Assembly: GCA_913062815.1 (NCBI GenBank)
Contig: CAJXWZ010000001.1
Coordinates: 62,001-126,000, forward strand
Origin: an uncultured Colwellia sp.
GTDB lineage: Bacteria; Pseudomonadota; Gammaproteobacteria; Enterobacterales; Alteromonadaceae
DNA length: 64,000 nucleotides
Reading direction: 5' to 3'
Part shown: one piece after another, positions 24,229 to 33,300 of the stretch
Layout: each line of letters starts with the position of its first letter
Numbering within the stretch: the stretch's first letter is position 1
The notes under the pieces: generated by a model
What the model was told of the DNA's origin: nothing
Database searches by the model: none
Seen by the model: the letters and a program-made list of their open reading frames with translations, nothing else
Program-made: the position numbers and the translations under genes

Positions 24229-26757
24229 CTAAAAACGGTAAGAAATACTCGCTTCTAAAGCTCTACTTGCACCTTGATTTGCCCACAAAGGCACAGCATT
24301 AAATGCGCCAGCAATGTATTCTTCATCCAATAAATTTTTGACCGATAGTGCAAAACCCAAGTGTGGATTCAAGTCAATTGAGGCTGAAAAGTCTAATACT
24401 TGATAATCAGGCAGGTAGATTTCATTAGTACTGTCAATGTAACGTTCACCAACATAAGTGAAACCCGCACTTATCCGTGTAGACCAACGCTCAAATAACA
24501 ACAGTTCTCGTGTTAACCATAAACGTAAATATTTTTCAGGGGTCATGCGAGGCTGTCGATTCAATACATCGTCATCTGTTGCGGCTATTATTTTGGCATC
24601 TAATATACTAGCAGCGAATGTAAGGTGCCACCCTTGCCCAAAAGAGCCAACTAAGTCACATTCAGTACCGCGATTTTTTTGCCTTAGGATAACAGAGGCG
24701 ATATTTTTTTTATCAATTTCAAAGAAAGCACATCCCAGCTGTAATCTATGATCAAACCATGTTTTTTTAACGCCAAATTCTACTTGTTTTGCAATAGCTG
24801 GCTCAGGAAAGTGAATAAAATATAAAGGCTCGGGATAGTCAAGATAGTCTGGTGTGCTATCGACTTCATTAACCCCTATTTGTGGGGTAAAAGACTCGCT
24901 AATATTAAAGAACACACTACTATCATCAGACAAGGCATAGCTTGCACCCAATCGAAAACTACTTTGATAATAACTGCTGTTAACCTCTGTTGATGGTAAT
25001 TTAGCGTTGAAATCTACATAATCAATTCTAGTGCCAATGAAACTTGTTAATTGCTGCCAGTTAACCACCCATTGCCCAAACGCCCCAACATTAAAATCAG
25101 TAACATTACTGCCTGTCGCTTCTGGGTTAAATAGCACTTCTGACTGTTCAACAGGAATAAAGTTTCCTTTAGTATCATGGGTCTGCCATATCAATGATTC
25201 GGGCTTAGCACGATTTAGGTTACCACCGTATAATTGTTCAATATCTAGCGATGCAAACTTATCAGTACGATGAATAACAAATTCTGCACTTAATGCCTTG
25301 GTATTATGCTGAAATTGAGCACGTTCAAAAAATAAATCATCTTCATTAATACTGATACCAGATAAGCCTTGCTGTAACAATGCTGCGATCTCTTCATCTT
25401 CAAGTACGGCCTCCGTCAAGTCATCTTGACTAAACTCCTCGCCATTAACATCAATAATAAACGCTTCAATAATAGGATAACTGAGCTGACTTACCGAGCT
25501 TGATTGATCGTATTGAAAATGAAAGTCAGCTGACCAATTACCAATACTCCAATCTGTTAAACTAATATTTACGCCATCTCTATCAACGTTTAAACCCGCT
25601 CTTAGATCTTCTTGACGAGAAGTAACAACATCAATGCCGCCTTGCTCATTTCTAAAAAACTCTACTTGATTATCAAACCCCTCGATTGGGCTACCAAACT
25701 GTTGCAATACATCTTGTGACTCACGCCTCATATTCACACTCAGTACGCCGCCGTTATCAAATTGCTTTTCTAGCGCCAGCATGACCCCTTGCGCATCATT
25801 TAAATTCAATGATTTTTTGTGACCCTCTTGTTGATAATATCCAACCAGTCGCGTATCAATATTATTAGCCATTGTCCAAGCATAATCTAGCTCCATTCGC
25901 TTGAACTCATCATTGCCAATTTTAGCAACAACCTTATCAGTGTTACCGTTTGCCGTTTTAAGCATCATATTGACAATGCCACCAGGTTCCATCCGGCCAT
26001 AAAGTACAGAATTAGGACCCTTTGCAACTTCAATAGCGTCAAGGAAAGCAATATCAACCGGTGCTACATAAGCATGTGAAGAAATGCCATTGATTTTTAG
26101 TGCTGGATAAGAAAATCCTCGCAATCGCAACTCATCTGCCACGCCCGCATTTCGTTCTAAATAGGTGGCAGAAGAGGCCAACTGCACAGCATCGGCATAA
26201 TTACGCGCACCACTGTCTATAATTAGCGACTCAGGCAACGCATTAACTATTTGTGGGGTTTGTAAAAAGTCACGCTGCGTTTTAGTACTGGATACAGTTG
26301 TGCCTAAATTGTAGGGGGAAATTAATTTACCAACCACTTCTATTCGCTCAATGGTTGGAGGCGCTACTTTTTCAACGATAATTTTAGGTTTACTTTGCGC
26401 TTGGGCTTTAGCGGCATGTTTAACGGGCACCATTAACTTTCGCTTTTTAAGGATGATACGTTCGATTTTAATTAGCCGATTATTACTAATAGTAGCCCTA
26501 AGGCTGGTATTTTCTAACAATATATTCAGACCTTGTTGCAGTTGATACTCACCAACAAGGGCATTGCTTTTTATGTTGTTAGTTAGGCGCGCTAAAAAGG
26601 CAATATTTAGATCAGATTGCAGCGCGAATTCTGTTATTGATTGACTAACAGCTTGTTGTTTAATATTAAAAAGGAAGGATTTACGTTCTTGCGAAAAGCC
26701 CGCAAAGCTTAACAGTAGCACTACTAATAGCACTGCTTTGCAGCATGTTTTGTACAT
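24229..26757 (-). CDS. TonB-dependent siderophore-type receptor with STN domain
   Basis: 842 residues. A signal peptide (AVLLVVLLLSFAGFS) is followed by an STN signalling domain at about residues 25-100, a plug (TPQIVNALPESLIIDSGARN, RLRGFSYPALKINGISS, AIEVAKGPNSVLYGRMEPGG) and a 22-strand-type barrel ending in ALEASISYRF. The STN domain marks a transducing receptor that signals through FecR to a FecI-type sigma, both encoded just upstream (2 bp gap to FecR). An acidic insertion in the barrel (about residues 440-475, EEFSQDDLTEAVLEDEEI) is unusual. Ligand unknown; probably a ferric siderophore or other metal chelate. Confidence 0.92.
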   Translation of the reverse strand: MYKTCCKAVLLVVLLLSFAGFSQERKSFLFNIKQQAVSQSITEFALQSDLNIAFLARLTNNIKSNALVGEYQLQQGLNILLENTSLRATISNNRLIKIERIILKKRKLMVPVKHAAKAQAQSKPKIIVEKVAPPTIERIEVVGKLISPYNLGTTVSSTKTQRDFLQTPQIVNALPESLIIDSGARNYADAVQLASSATYLERNAGVADELRLRGFSYPALKINGISSHAYVAPVDIAFLDAIEVAKGPNSVLYGRMEPGGIVNMMLKTANGNTDKVVAKIGNDEFKRMELDYAWTMANNIDTRLVGYYQQEGHKKSLNLNDAQGVMLALEKQFDNGGVLSVNMRRESQDVLQQFGSPIEGFDNQVEFFRNEQGGIDVVTSRQEDLRAGLNVDRDGVNISLTDWSIGNWSADFHFQYDQSSSVSQLSYPIIEAFIIDVNGEEFSQDDLTEAVLEDEEIAALLQQGLSGISINEDDLFFERAQFQHNTKALSAEFVIHRTDKFASLDIEQLYGGNLNRAKPESLIWQTHDTKGNFIPVEQSEVLFNPEATGSNVTDFNVGAFGQWVVNWQQLTSFIGTRIDYVDFNAKLPSTEVNSSYYQSSFRLGASYALSDDSSVFFNISESFTPQIGVNEVDSTPDYLDYPEPLYFIHFPEPAIAKQVEFGVKKTWFDHRLQLGCAFFEIDKKNIASVILRQKNRGTECDLVGSFGQGWHLTFAASILDAKIIAATDDDVLNRQPRMTPEKYLRLWLTRELLLFERWSTRISAGFTYVGERYIDSTNEIYLPDYQVLDFSASIDLNPHLGFALSVKNLLDEEYIAGAFNAVPLWANQGASRALEASISYRF

Positions 26758-26759
26758 AC

Positions 26760-27728
26760 TTATCCTTTTTCAATTAATACTAGGTAAGGTGTGATTTGTT
26801 TAACATTGATTGGCAAAGTATAGGTTAGGTTTTGCAAGGATGTTAGTGGCTCATCTAAATCCAACACACCACTTAATGTCAACATTGAAAGTGAGTTATC
26901 CATAATCATTATCTTGCCCTTATGATAACGCGATAATTCTGCAACCACTGTTGCAAGTGTTTCGTCACTAAAAACATACTTACCTTTTAACCAAGCACTT
27001 TCTTGTAGCGGATTTACTTTCCTCTTTCCGCTAAATTGCTTTTGTGCGTTATCAAGGCTAACACTCTCCCCCACTTCCAATATCAAATTAGTTGTATTGT
27101 GCTGAGTATTTTCGACCTTAACACTGTGCTCAGTAACGATAACTAAGGCATCTTGGTTAGCTCTTTTATGTATGATGAATTCAGTACCAAGCGCAGTGAC
27201 CTGCATATTACCCGCTTGAACAACAAAGGGGCGCTGACGGTCTGGCGCGACAGAAACATAAATTTCACCCATGATAATTTCTATGTTTCTGCTTTCAGTT
27301 GCCATTGACACGTTAATTGCAGAGCCGGTATTTAAGGTAATGACTGAGCCGTCAGACAATACATGCTCTGCTCGAGCACCGGTTGAAGTATAGTAATCAG
27401 CGGTGATTGGAATCCACAATGCATTGCCAAAAAACAGTATGAACGTCAAAAGCAGAAATGATGCTGCCAAAGGCAAAAGCTGTCGGTGTAAGGCTGTTGA
27501 TTTATTAATATGCTTAACATTAGGCCGCTGCTCTATCGCTGCTTTATCGCTCTCGCACATCAACTGCCAAGTTTGTTCCGCATTTGAAAAAGCAACACCA
27601 TGTTGCTCATTTTCACTAAGCCAATCAACAAAACGTTCTTCATCGCCATCAAGCATAGCGCCCGTCTCAAGCTTTACGATCCAATCATAAGCTTGTTTTT
27701 CAATGAATGTATTTGTTTCGTTTACCAT
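26760..27728 (-). CDS. FecR-family anti-sigma / signal transducer
   Basis: 322 residues from ATG 27728; the TTG at 27770 has a badly spaced ribosome binding site. The cytoplasmic N-terminal domain (AYDWIVKLETGAMLDGDEE, FVDWLSENEQHGVAFSNAEQ) is the FecR N-domain with conserved tryptophans. One membrane segment is at about residues 85-105 (LAASFLLLTFILFFGNALW). The periplasmic FecR domain has TSTGARAEHVLSDGSVITLN, and the C-terminal part resembles an STN-like fold contacting the receptor. It relays ligand binding by the adjacent receptor to the sigma factor. Confidence 0.9.
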   Translation of the reverse strand: MVNETNTFIEKQAYDWIVKLETGAMLDGDEERFVDWLSENEQHGVAFSNAEQTWQLMCESDKAAIEQRPNVKHINKSTALHRQLLPLAASFLLLTFILFFGNALWIPITADYYTSTGARAEHVLSDGSVITLNTGSAINVSMATESRNIEIIMGEIYVSVAPDRQRPFVVQAGNMQVTALGTEFIIHKRANQDALVIVTEHSVKVENTQHNTTNLILEVGESVSLDNAQKQFSGKRKVNPLQESAWLKGKYVFSDETLATVVAELSRYHKGKIMIMDNSLSMLTLSGVLDLDEPLTSLQNLTYTLPINVKQITPYLVLIEKG

Positions 27729-27783
27729 ATTAAAACTCTTACTTTGCCTTTTACTTAGACGCTTAATCAAGCCTTTTCAGTAA

Positions 27784-28275
27784 TTACCTTTCTGATTTTA
27801 TTAATTGCTCGCGACAATATTGTACTGCACGCCGTAAGTGCTTCTCTACCATGTTAACACTGATACCCATTTTCTCAGCCACATCTTTCTTTTCAACCTC
27901 TTGTATACGCTGCATGTTGAAGACATCTTGCGTTTTCTTTGGCAGTTCTGTTAATGCATTGGCAACGATATTCAATTGTTCTTGGTAAGCTAATGTTTGT
28001 TCAGGAGAACGTACATCCAACTCTTCAACACAGTCACCTGTAACGACAGGCGCTCTATTGGCTCGGCGTTGATGGTCAATAACTAAATTATTTGCCATAC
28101 GATATACGTAAGCTTTTGGGTACTTAATATCAGCCTGCTGCTCTAATGATTGTAATTTAATAAATAAATCGTGTAGTAAGTCTTCTGCTATTTGAATTTC
28201 TTGCACGCGCTTTAGCATAAAACCTAATAAAGCTTGCTGTTGCTCTGAATATACTTGTAGTAGTACTGAGTTCAA
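27784..28275 (-). CDS. FecI-type ECF sigma factor
   Basis: 163 residues, short as usual for FecI-type sigmas. The start is TTG 28275, because no better ATG is found upstream. Region 2 is LLHDLFIKLQSLEQQADIKY followed by YVYRMANNLVIDHQRR; region 4 is ALTELPKKTQDVFNMQRIQE then VAEKMGISVNMVEKHLRRAV. It lies 55 bp before fecR (27728) and should activate the receptor and possibly the DUF1800/DUF1501 genes when the ligand binds. Confidence 0.9.
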   Translation of the reverse strand: MNSVLLQVYSEQQQALLGFMLKRVQEIQIAEDLLHDLFIKLQSLEQQADIKYPKAYVYRMANNLVIDHQRRANRAPVVTGDCVEELDVRSPEQTLAYQEQLNIVANALTELPKKTQDVFNMQRIQEVEKKDVAEKMGISVNMVEKHLRRAVQYCREQLIKSER

Positions 28276-28615
28276 TAAAATGCTCTTTAACAGTGGCGCG
28301 TTTACTGTTTTAAAAATTTAAAGCAGGGACCATTAATATAAGTGCCCCACTCTTATTCGACTTCACTTGTCAGACTGTAACATTGTAATGAAAAGAGTCT
28401 CAAGAAAAATGTAAGGAGATCGACATCGAATATTTAATAAAAGAGGATGACTCAAGGGTTGTGCAATATATCATCGGAATAAACTAGGGATGACTAGGGT
28501 GTTAACAACCCACAATTGAGACATGACATAAACGACCAAAGTAGGGACTAAACTTAGGAGCCAAAATAATCTAAAACTCGTGCTCGTACAGTCGGGGCGT
28601 TTATTAATAAAAGAT
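28276..28615. other. intergenic region upstream of fecI-type operon
   Basis: 340 bases between two minus-strand genes. It should hold the promoter of the sigma/FecR/receptor operon. I see no confident Fur box, palindrome or ORF with a ribosome binding site. Confidence 0.3.
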
Positions 28616-29278
28616 TTACTGAAAGTCTTCGGTTTCAAAATATAACGGTTTCATCGTGCCACAATTTAGAAACTTATACTGAAGTTCAGTTTCTTTTGGT
28701 ACTGGCGATGATGTGTTAAAACGGCCTAAACAACCGGCTTCTAAATCAATAGCCAATAGATGATCAAAACTAGGTGCTAGCTGAATTCTATGAATATAAA
28801 TTTTATAATTTTGGTTTAATGAAACAACATCATACTCTTGTGTTGTACTTGAAGGCTTAATGTCATCAAAAGTACGAACATACATTTGTTTGTCAAAAGA
28901 CAATGAAATATTTTCATAAACTAACATTCCACCACGTTCAAAATGCCCCGCATATAAATCTACCTGTATGTCCATTTGTTCTCCACGCATTAAGCGTTGT
29001 AAATTAAATGGTTTGGGCTTAATCGTAATGAGTTGACCATCTCTGACTGTTTTTAATACCGCCAAATCATTATTATCTAGTTTATATAGTAGTTGAACAT
29101 TATGAGGCTTGTTATACAGCGGTAAATGAGATGCGTAGATGCTAGAGCCCTGAGTGACTAAAACCATACCATGAACGCCCATATATGCAGGGTCTAATGG
29201 CGGTAACTTTTTGACTTCATCCTCAGCGAAACTCACATGAGTTAAGAAAAACAAAACACAAAGCAGCACTTTTTTCAT
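28616..29278 (-). CDS. exported hypothetical protein
   Basis: 220 residues with a clear signal peptide (MKKVLLCVLFFLTHVSFA) and ribosome binding site AGGA 8 bases before the ATG. The mature part has MGVHGMVLVTQGSSIYASHL and IKPKPFNLQRLMRGEQMDIQ, and a pair of cysteines (GCLG, LNCG) near the end. Proteins of this pattern occur in Alteromonadales, but no function is known to me. It stands alone between non-coding regions. Confidence 0.7.
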   Translation of the reverse strand: MKKVLLCVLFFLTHVSFAEDEVKKLPPLDPAYMGVHGMVLVTQGSSIYASHLPLYNKPHNVQLLYKLDNNDLAVLKTVRDGQLITIKPKPFNLQRLMRGEQMDIQVDLYAGHFERGGMLVYENISLSFDKQMYVRTFDDIKPSSTTQEYDVVSLNQNYKIYIHRIQLAPSFDHLLAIDLEAGCLGRFNTSSPVPKETELQYKFLNCGTMKPLYFETEDFQ

Positions 29279-29846
29279 CGATACATTCCTAGCATAAATA
29301 GGTTGAAGGTTTTTTCGGCAACCGAAGTATTAATTCTAATATTCACATTATAGTTGGTTTGTGCAAACAAAAAGTCATATTAAAATAAAATTTATATTGC
29401 TATTAAATTATTAGGTGCAATGCCTTAACTCTTTAAGTCATCAAAGAATGATTAACACCGTCAAAAAAGTGATTATGTTAAGCAATTCGTTGACTTAAAA
29501 GACAACCAATAGCAAACGTTAGCAACACCCACCAATAAATCTTAAATGATGTACCTATTCATTGAACACAGGCTAAAGTTCACTGTTGCCAGTGATTTCA
29601 AAATAATACTAACCGAAATTTAGTGCTCGTTTGTGGGGAGGTTCAAGCTCATTATAGCCGCAATAAGTTTCTAAACCCTAACTTCACCACTCACTGTCAA
29701 AATATTTTCAATTAAATTTTTATTAATTACTTCAACTTTACCCTTTTTGCAAAAGAGTCTACGCTAAGTATATTGATTTACTTAATTAAGATGCTTTTTG
29801 GAGTAAATCTAACCTCTAAATAATAGTATTTACAATAGATAAAATT
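29279..29846. other. 568-bp region without recognised genes
   Basis: AT-rich sequence between divergent genes. It must contain promoters for both, but no strong -35/-10 pair, palindrome or RNA family was recognised. Confidence 0.3.
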
Positions 29847-31313
29847 ATGCAAAAAAAATCGATAAGTGAGTCTGCTGCCACTAAAACCATCTGTGATTTA
29901 GCGAGAAAAATTCACACCCCCTCCTTGGCGATAGATTCAATATATGCAGATGTAATCAAATATTTTTCTCAGTTATCAACAATAGAAGAACAGCGAAAAA
30001 ACTTTAAAGAACAACTTGCAGTTGCTGAGAAAAAACTTGTGCGCAATAGCAAAAAAGACCAAGCGGAAACACTAAAGAAAAAGCGCCAACACTGCCTTAA
30101 GAAAATTAAAGCTTTTGAAACTGAATTAGAGAAGCAAAGAGTAGGCAGAATTCAAAAATTAAAAAATGTTTGTAATGAAATATTAACCCTATGTACGGGC
30201 ATTAATATCAATGATACCAATAAGAAATTTGCGAAATTACTTGGCACATTATCGTTAAGAACACCAGATGGCAATGACACTGCTCTACAATATAATCAGC
30301 AATGTAAGAGTTTTTATCAGGCTGTACTGAGTTTGAAGTTACTTGGTCAATTAATCGAAGACAAACTTATGGGTAATAAGTATGTCATGGATAAATACTA
30401 TCAAAGAAGTGATGAAGTAAACGATCCTTATAGAAATGAAGTGCAAATCCCATTATTGATCGCTGCATTATTGCAAAATGTGGGGCATTATCACCCAGAT
30501 GCGCAACGAATATTAAAAGGTGATTCCGATGAAAAAGATGAGTTCAGGCTCTTAGACAAAGATGATCGTTTGGCTTTGTTAAAATGTAATTACCAACAAA
30601 GCACACATTATATTAAGGAAGCACTAGGGTTAGATAAATATATTGGCAATTCGAAAGCTGAACGAAAAATATTTAATCAAAAAGAAAAAGAAAAAATATT
30701 ATTTAGCCTTAAACTGTTAAAAAGCGCCCTAACCCCAAAACAGGGCATTGGTAATCTACTTAAAGTACCCGAAATTTATAGTTCAGTAGTGATGTCCACC
30801 AAACGAAACTATAGCTACGCTGCAATCCCACGAGTATTTAAAATGCTCAATAAAGCGGTTGATAGAGGTGTGTTAAGTAAACCAGTGGTAAACAACTTAT
30901 TAAAAATAACAGGCATTTTTCCGCAAGGTTTTGGTATTACTTATATTCCCAAAAATGTTGACGGTTATGATTTAGATACATACGAGTACGCCATAGTAAA
31001 TAGTTTTTATCCCAAAAGTGCTGATAGCCCAACTTGTCGAATGGCAACAAGACACTTAGTGTTTAACTCTTCAGGCAATGACTACAGCATAGAGCCAGAT
31101 AATAACTTATTCTTTCCTCAGGTACGAAAAAAACTAGAGAAAGTAAGTAGCGAAAGACTCAAAGAAATACTCAGTAAGCTTTGGTCAAATTATGCAACAC
31201 GACAAGAGCAGTTAGAGTTGGTCCCTTGTTGTTGGTTTCCACATGAGTTTTTTTCTTTAGCAAAACGACAAAATATTTGGAATAAGGCTGTAACCGATAC
31301 CGAAGAAAATTAA
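29847..31313 (+). CDS. hypothetical protein, possibly degenerate HD-GYP-like
   Basis: 488 residues. The N-terminal part has a coiled-coil-like charged helix (about 50-110, rich in Lys/Glu). The middle carries PLLIAALLQNVGHYHPDAQR, which resembles an HD-GYP-type helix but lacks the HD pair. The later VVNNLLKITGIFPQGFGITY resembles the C-terminal LL..LG.YP.G segment of HD-GYP domains. If so it is catalytically dead and could act as a binding or regulatory protein. No membrane segment or signal peptide. The assignment is tentative; small paralogous genes follow on the opposite strand. Confidence 0.55.
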   Translation: MQKKSISESAATKTICDLARKIHTPSLAIDSIYADVIKYFSQLSTIEEQRKNFKEQLAVAEKKLVRNSKKDQAETLKKKRQHCLKKIKAFETELEKQRVGRIQKLKNVCNEILTLCTGININDTNKKFAKLLGTLSLRTPDGNDTALQYNQQCKSFYQAVLSLKLLGQLIEDKLMGNKYVMDKYYQRSDEVNDPYRNEVQIPLLIAALLQNVGHYHPDAQRILKGDSDEKDEFRLLDKDDRLALLKCNYQQSTHYIKEALGLDKYIGNSKAERKIFNQKEKEKILFSLKLLKSALTPKQGIGNLLKVPEIYSSVVMSTKRNYSYAAIPRVFKMLNKAVDRGVLSKPVVNNLLKITGIFPQGFGITYIPKNVDGYDLDTYEYAIVNSFYPKSADSPTCRMATRHLVFNSSGNDYSIEPDNNLFFPQVRKKLEKVSSERLKEILSKLWSNYATRQEQLELVPCCWFPHEFFSLAKRQNIWNKAVTDTEEN

Positions 31314-31394
31314 CTAAATAAAGTACAAATTACACAAGCTTTAATGTAAACCTTGAAATAAACCATAGAGGTGCATTAAACATATAATCTATGA

Positions 31395-31655
31395 TTATCT
31401 ACGAGTTTCAATACCTGCTTTGTTGTCTATTAGACCATCTTGGTCAATAGTCACTTTATTGCCATTGAGTGACATAAAAACAATACTTATGTGCTCAACA
31501 CGTCGAACAAAGTTAATTTTATATCCAAACTTGTATAAAGAACTAACTGAAAACTTCTGTGCATAATTGAGGTAATCCCACCATTCGTAGCTCTCTATAG
31601 CCCGCCGTCTACGGTGGATATTTGACAAGGCTTTTTTTAATCTTGACGCATTCAT
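31395..31655 (-). CDS. small paralogue A (58-residue core family)
   Basis: 86 residues. The C-terminal 58 residues align without gaps with the products at 31660-31932 and 32608-32889: shared Gln at core position 5, aromatic at 13 (Y/F), Gly at 16, Arg at 23, Ile-Asp at 42-43, Gly at 46, and Ile then Arg near the end (54, 57). The N-terminus is basic (HRRRR) and then WW. It starts 4 bases after the stop of paralogue B, so it is probably translated by coupling; no strong ribosome binding site. Unknown family. Confidence 0.65.
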   Translation of the reverse strand: MNASRLKKALSNIHRRRRAIESYEWWDYLNYAQKFSVSSLYKFGYKINFVRRVEHISIVFMSLNGNKVTIDQDGLIDNKAGIETRR

Positions 31656-31659
31656 TGAA

Positions 31660-31932
31660 CTACACCATTTTCAATAAAGGAGACATCATCTGAGCGGGTA
31701 ACTCTCGTACTTCAATCATAGGGGTATAATTTGCGTAACCGCTCTGGTCAATAGTGATAAATGATTTCCCTCTACTGGCGATAGCTAACACACCATCATC
31801 TATTTGACGAGTATAGAGCAGTGAAAAGCCAACTTGAAATACCTCCATAAGCGCCACTTCTTGATAAATAGATAACTTTTCTATGCAATCAAGTGTTCTT
31901 TGCGTTGTAACCCTTCTTTCAATAGACATCAT
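31660..31932 (-). CDS. small paralogue B (58-residue core family)
   Basis: 90 residues, first gene of a two-gene operon with paralogue A. GGAG lies 7 bases before ATG 31932. The core (from LSIYQEVALM) keeps the family's aromatic-x-x-Gly-aromatic segment (FQVGF), YTR, TIDQSG and IEVRE. It has a short extra C-terminal tail (AQMMSPLLKMV). Possibly a small cytoplasmic beta-rich protein; function unknown. Confidence 0.65.
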   Translation of the reverse strand: MMSIERRVTTQRTLDCIEKLSIYQEVALMEVFQVGFSLLYTRQIDDGVLAIASRGKSFITIDQSGYANYTPMIEVRELPAQMMSPLLKMV

Positions 31933-32199
31933 ATAAGTACTCCGACTATAAGTTGAACATAAAGCAACACTCTACTTTAGCGTACCTATTAAAAAGCATA
32001 AATTATTCCAAAAAAATTTATATGTAGCTATTCAACTAGATAGAATATTAATATAGAAATAGTAGTTTTTTAGAAGTCATAATTGTAAAAAAAACCGACA
32101 AAACAAAAGGGGTGCATTATGTTCGCTACGTAGACATCACATGACAATAAATACAATTACAAATGACTTCTCTATAGAAAATTAAGAGACTAAATCTTT
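31933..32199. other. intergenic region between small genes
   Basis: 267 bases, very AT-rich, between two minus-strand small genes. It should carry the promoter of paralogues B and A. No ORF or hairpin of note. Confidence 0.3.
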
Positions 32200-32418
32200 T
32201 CAACTTTCGAAACCAATGGATCTGACTCTATCACCTATTTTGTTAATAATAGTTACCTCACCAAGGCAGACTGCGACTATAGATTTATCACCTTTGAACT
32301 CAAGTGGAATTATTACCCTACCAGATTCATTTTTTGGATACCTTTTAACTTCATGCTTTAATTCTAAGCAGTTTTCATTGTAATAAATAATAGTGACGGT
32401 AGTTAGGGTTTTAAGCAT
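32200..32418 (-). CDS. TIGR02922-like small protein
   Basis: 72 residues with strong ribosome binding site AGGAG 9 bases before the ATG. The sequence VTIIYYNENCLELKHEVKRY, then ESGRVIIPLEF and KSIVAVCLGEVTIINKIGDR matches my recollection of TIGR02922, a short conserved protein family of Colwellia and relatives with unknown function. It is beta-rich with no membrane segment. It lies between the paralogous small genes. Confidence 0.65.
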   Translation of the reverse strand: MLKTLTTVTIIYYNENCLELKHEVKRYPKNESGRVIIPLEFKGDKSIVAVCLGEVTIINKIGDRVRSIGFES

Positions 32419-32542
32419 AAATCTTAACTCCTGTAAAAGTTACTATGAACTTCTGACATACATAAACTATCGTAGACAAACCACATTTTGTCTAACAATA
32501 TTTGTGTTTCGGAATTTTGCAAATGTAAAAATTGCATTCTGA

Positions 32543-32570
32543 TTGAATATAGATTGAAAACTGCTATACC
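32543..32570 (+). promoter_or_regulatory. candidate promoter of small paralogue C
   Basis: TTGAAT (32543-32548), a 16-base spacer and TATACC (32565-32570) preceded by TGC (extended -10). It lies 37 bases before the gene's ATG. Confidence 0.45.
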
Positions 32571-32607
32571 TTAGCTACAGGTTGCAGTATTACAAGGAAA
32601 GCAATAA

Positions 32608-32889
32608 ATGTCTTCTGCTATTAAGAACACCGAGCATTCAACAAGTGAAAAAGATATAATTCAAAATGAACGCAGGCACATTTCGCCCAATAAACATGCA
32701 TTATGGGCAAAACTTAGCGTTGTCCAGCAAGCGTCTGTAAGTTCAATGTATAATTATGGATATGAACTTAGTTTTATTCGCACTGAAGGTGAAGAAAAAT
32801 ATGTAGTCATGTTACTTAATGAAGCTGCAATTGTGATTGATGAAGAAGGGGCAATTGAGACTCAACCTAGTATTCAAATACGACATTAG
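32608..32889 (+). CDS. small paralogue C (58-residue core family)
   Basis: 93 residues; AAGGAAA precedes the ATG by 8 bases. The C-terminal 58 residues (from LSVVQQASVS) align without gaps with paralogues A and B. It is closest to A: SVSS[LM]Y..GY, F[VI]R and ID..G.I are shared. The N-terminal 35 residues are polar and unlike the others. It is on the opposite strand, so the family was copied and reorganised locally. Unknown function. Confidence 0.65.
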   Translation: MSSAIKNTEHSTSEKDIIQNERRHISPNKHALWAKLSVVQQASVSSMYNYGYELSFIRTEGEEKYVVMLLNEAAIVIDEEGAIETQPSIQIRH

Positions 32890-33300
32890 TCTTTATTAAT
32901 AGGTAAAAATGTGTCTACTATTTAATGAAAAGACCTGAAATAATATAGTAAATCTACAAAAGTTAATATTTCCTTTGTGGCAAACGTTAGTGCATAGTTT
33001 ACTTTCTATGCCTACGTTGCACTTAACGGATATTGCTTGGACTTGAACGCTATTTACGTCTTTAATATGTAACAAGTGAACATTAGTAATTAGATATTGA
33101 ATGACTGCTTTGACTTAGTTGTCTGTCAGGATAAAGGTAGGTAAACGTATTCTGAACACTGCTAACAGTCCAAAATGTATTAATGTTCATAACCGGTTTG
33201 TCGGAGGAGTTGCCGTTTAATTACGCTGGCGGAACTTCGCGCTGTCAGTTTAAATCGAAATCTGTTTTTAGGTTTGAAAGTCAAATGATGACCAGTCCAT
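32890..33300. other. 411-bp non-coding region
   Basis: No ORF with support. It contains a nested hairpin at 32985-33028, and its last 130 bases or so (33185-33260) look less AT-rich than the rest. It lies downstream of both flanking genes (convergent), so promoters are not expected. It may be a relic of a lost gene or an unrecognised RNA. Confidence 0.35.
32985..33028. repeat. nested inverted repeat
   Basis: Inner stem GCATAG (32992-32997) with CTATGC (33006-33011), 8-base loop. The outer arms CGTTAGTGCA (32985-32994) and TGCACTTAACG (33018-33028) are complementary except for one extra T, and they compete with the inner stem. No T-run follows. Confidence 0.5.

Noticed and set aside
32890..33300. 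Integron attC site or insertion-sequence remnant
   Set aside because: RYYYAAC/GTTRRRY-like bits do not form a full attC structure, and no integrase or transposase is in the window.
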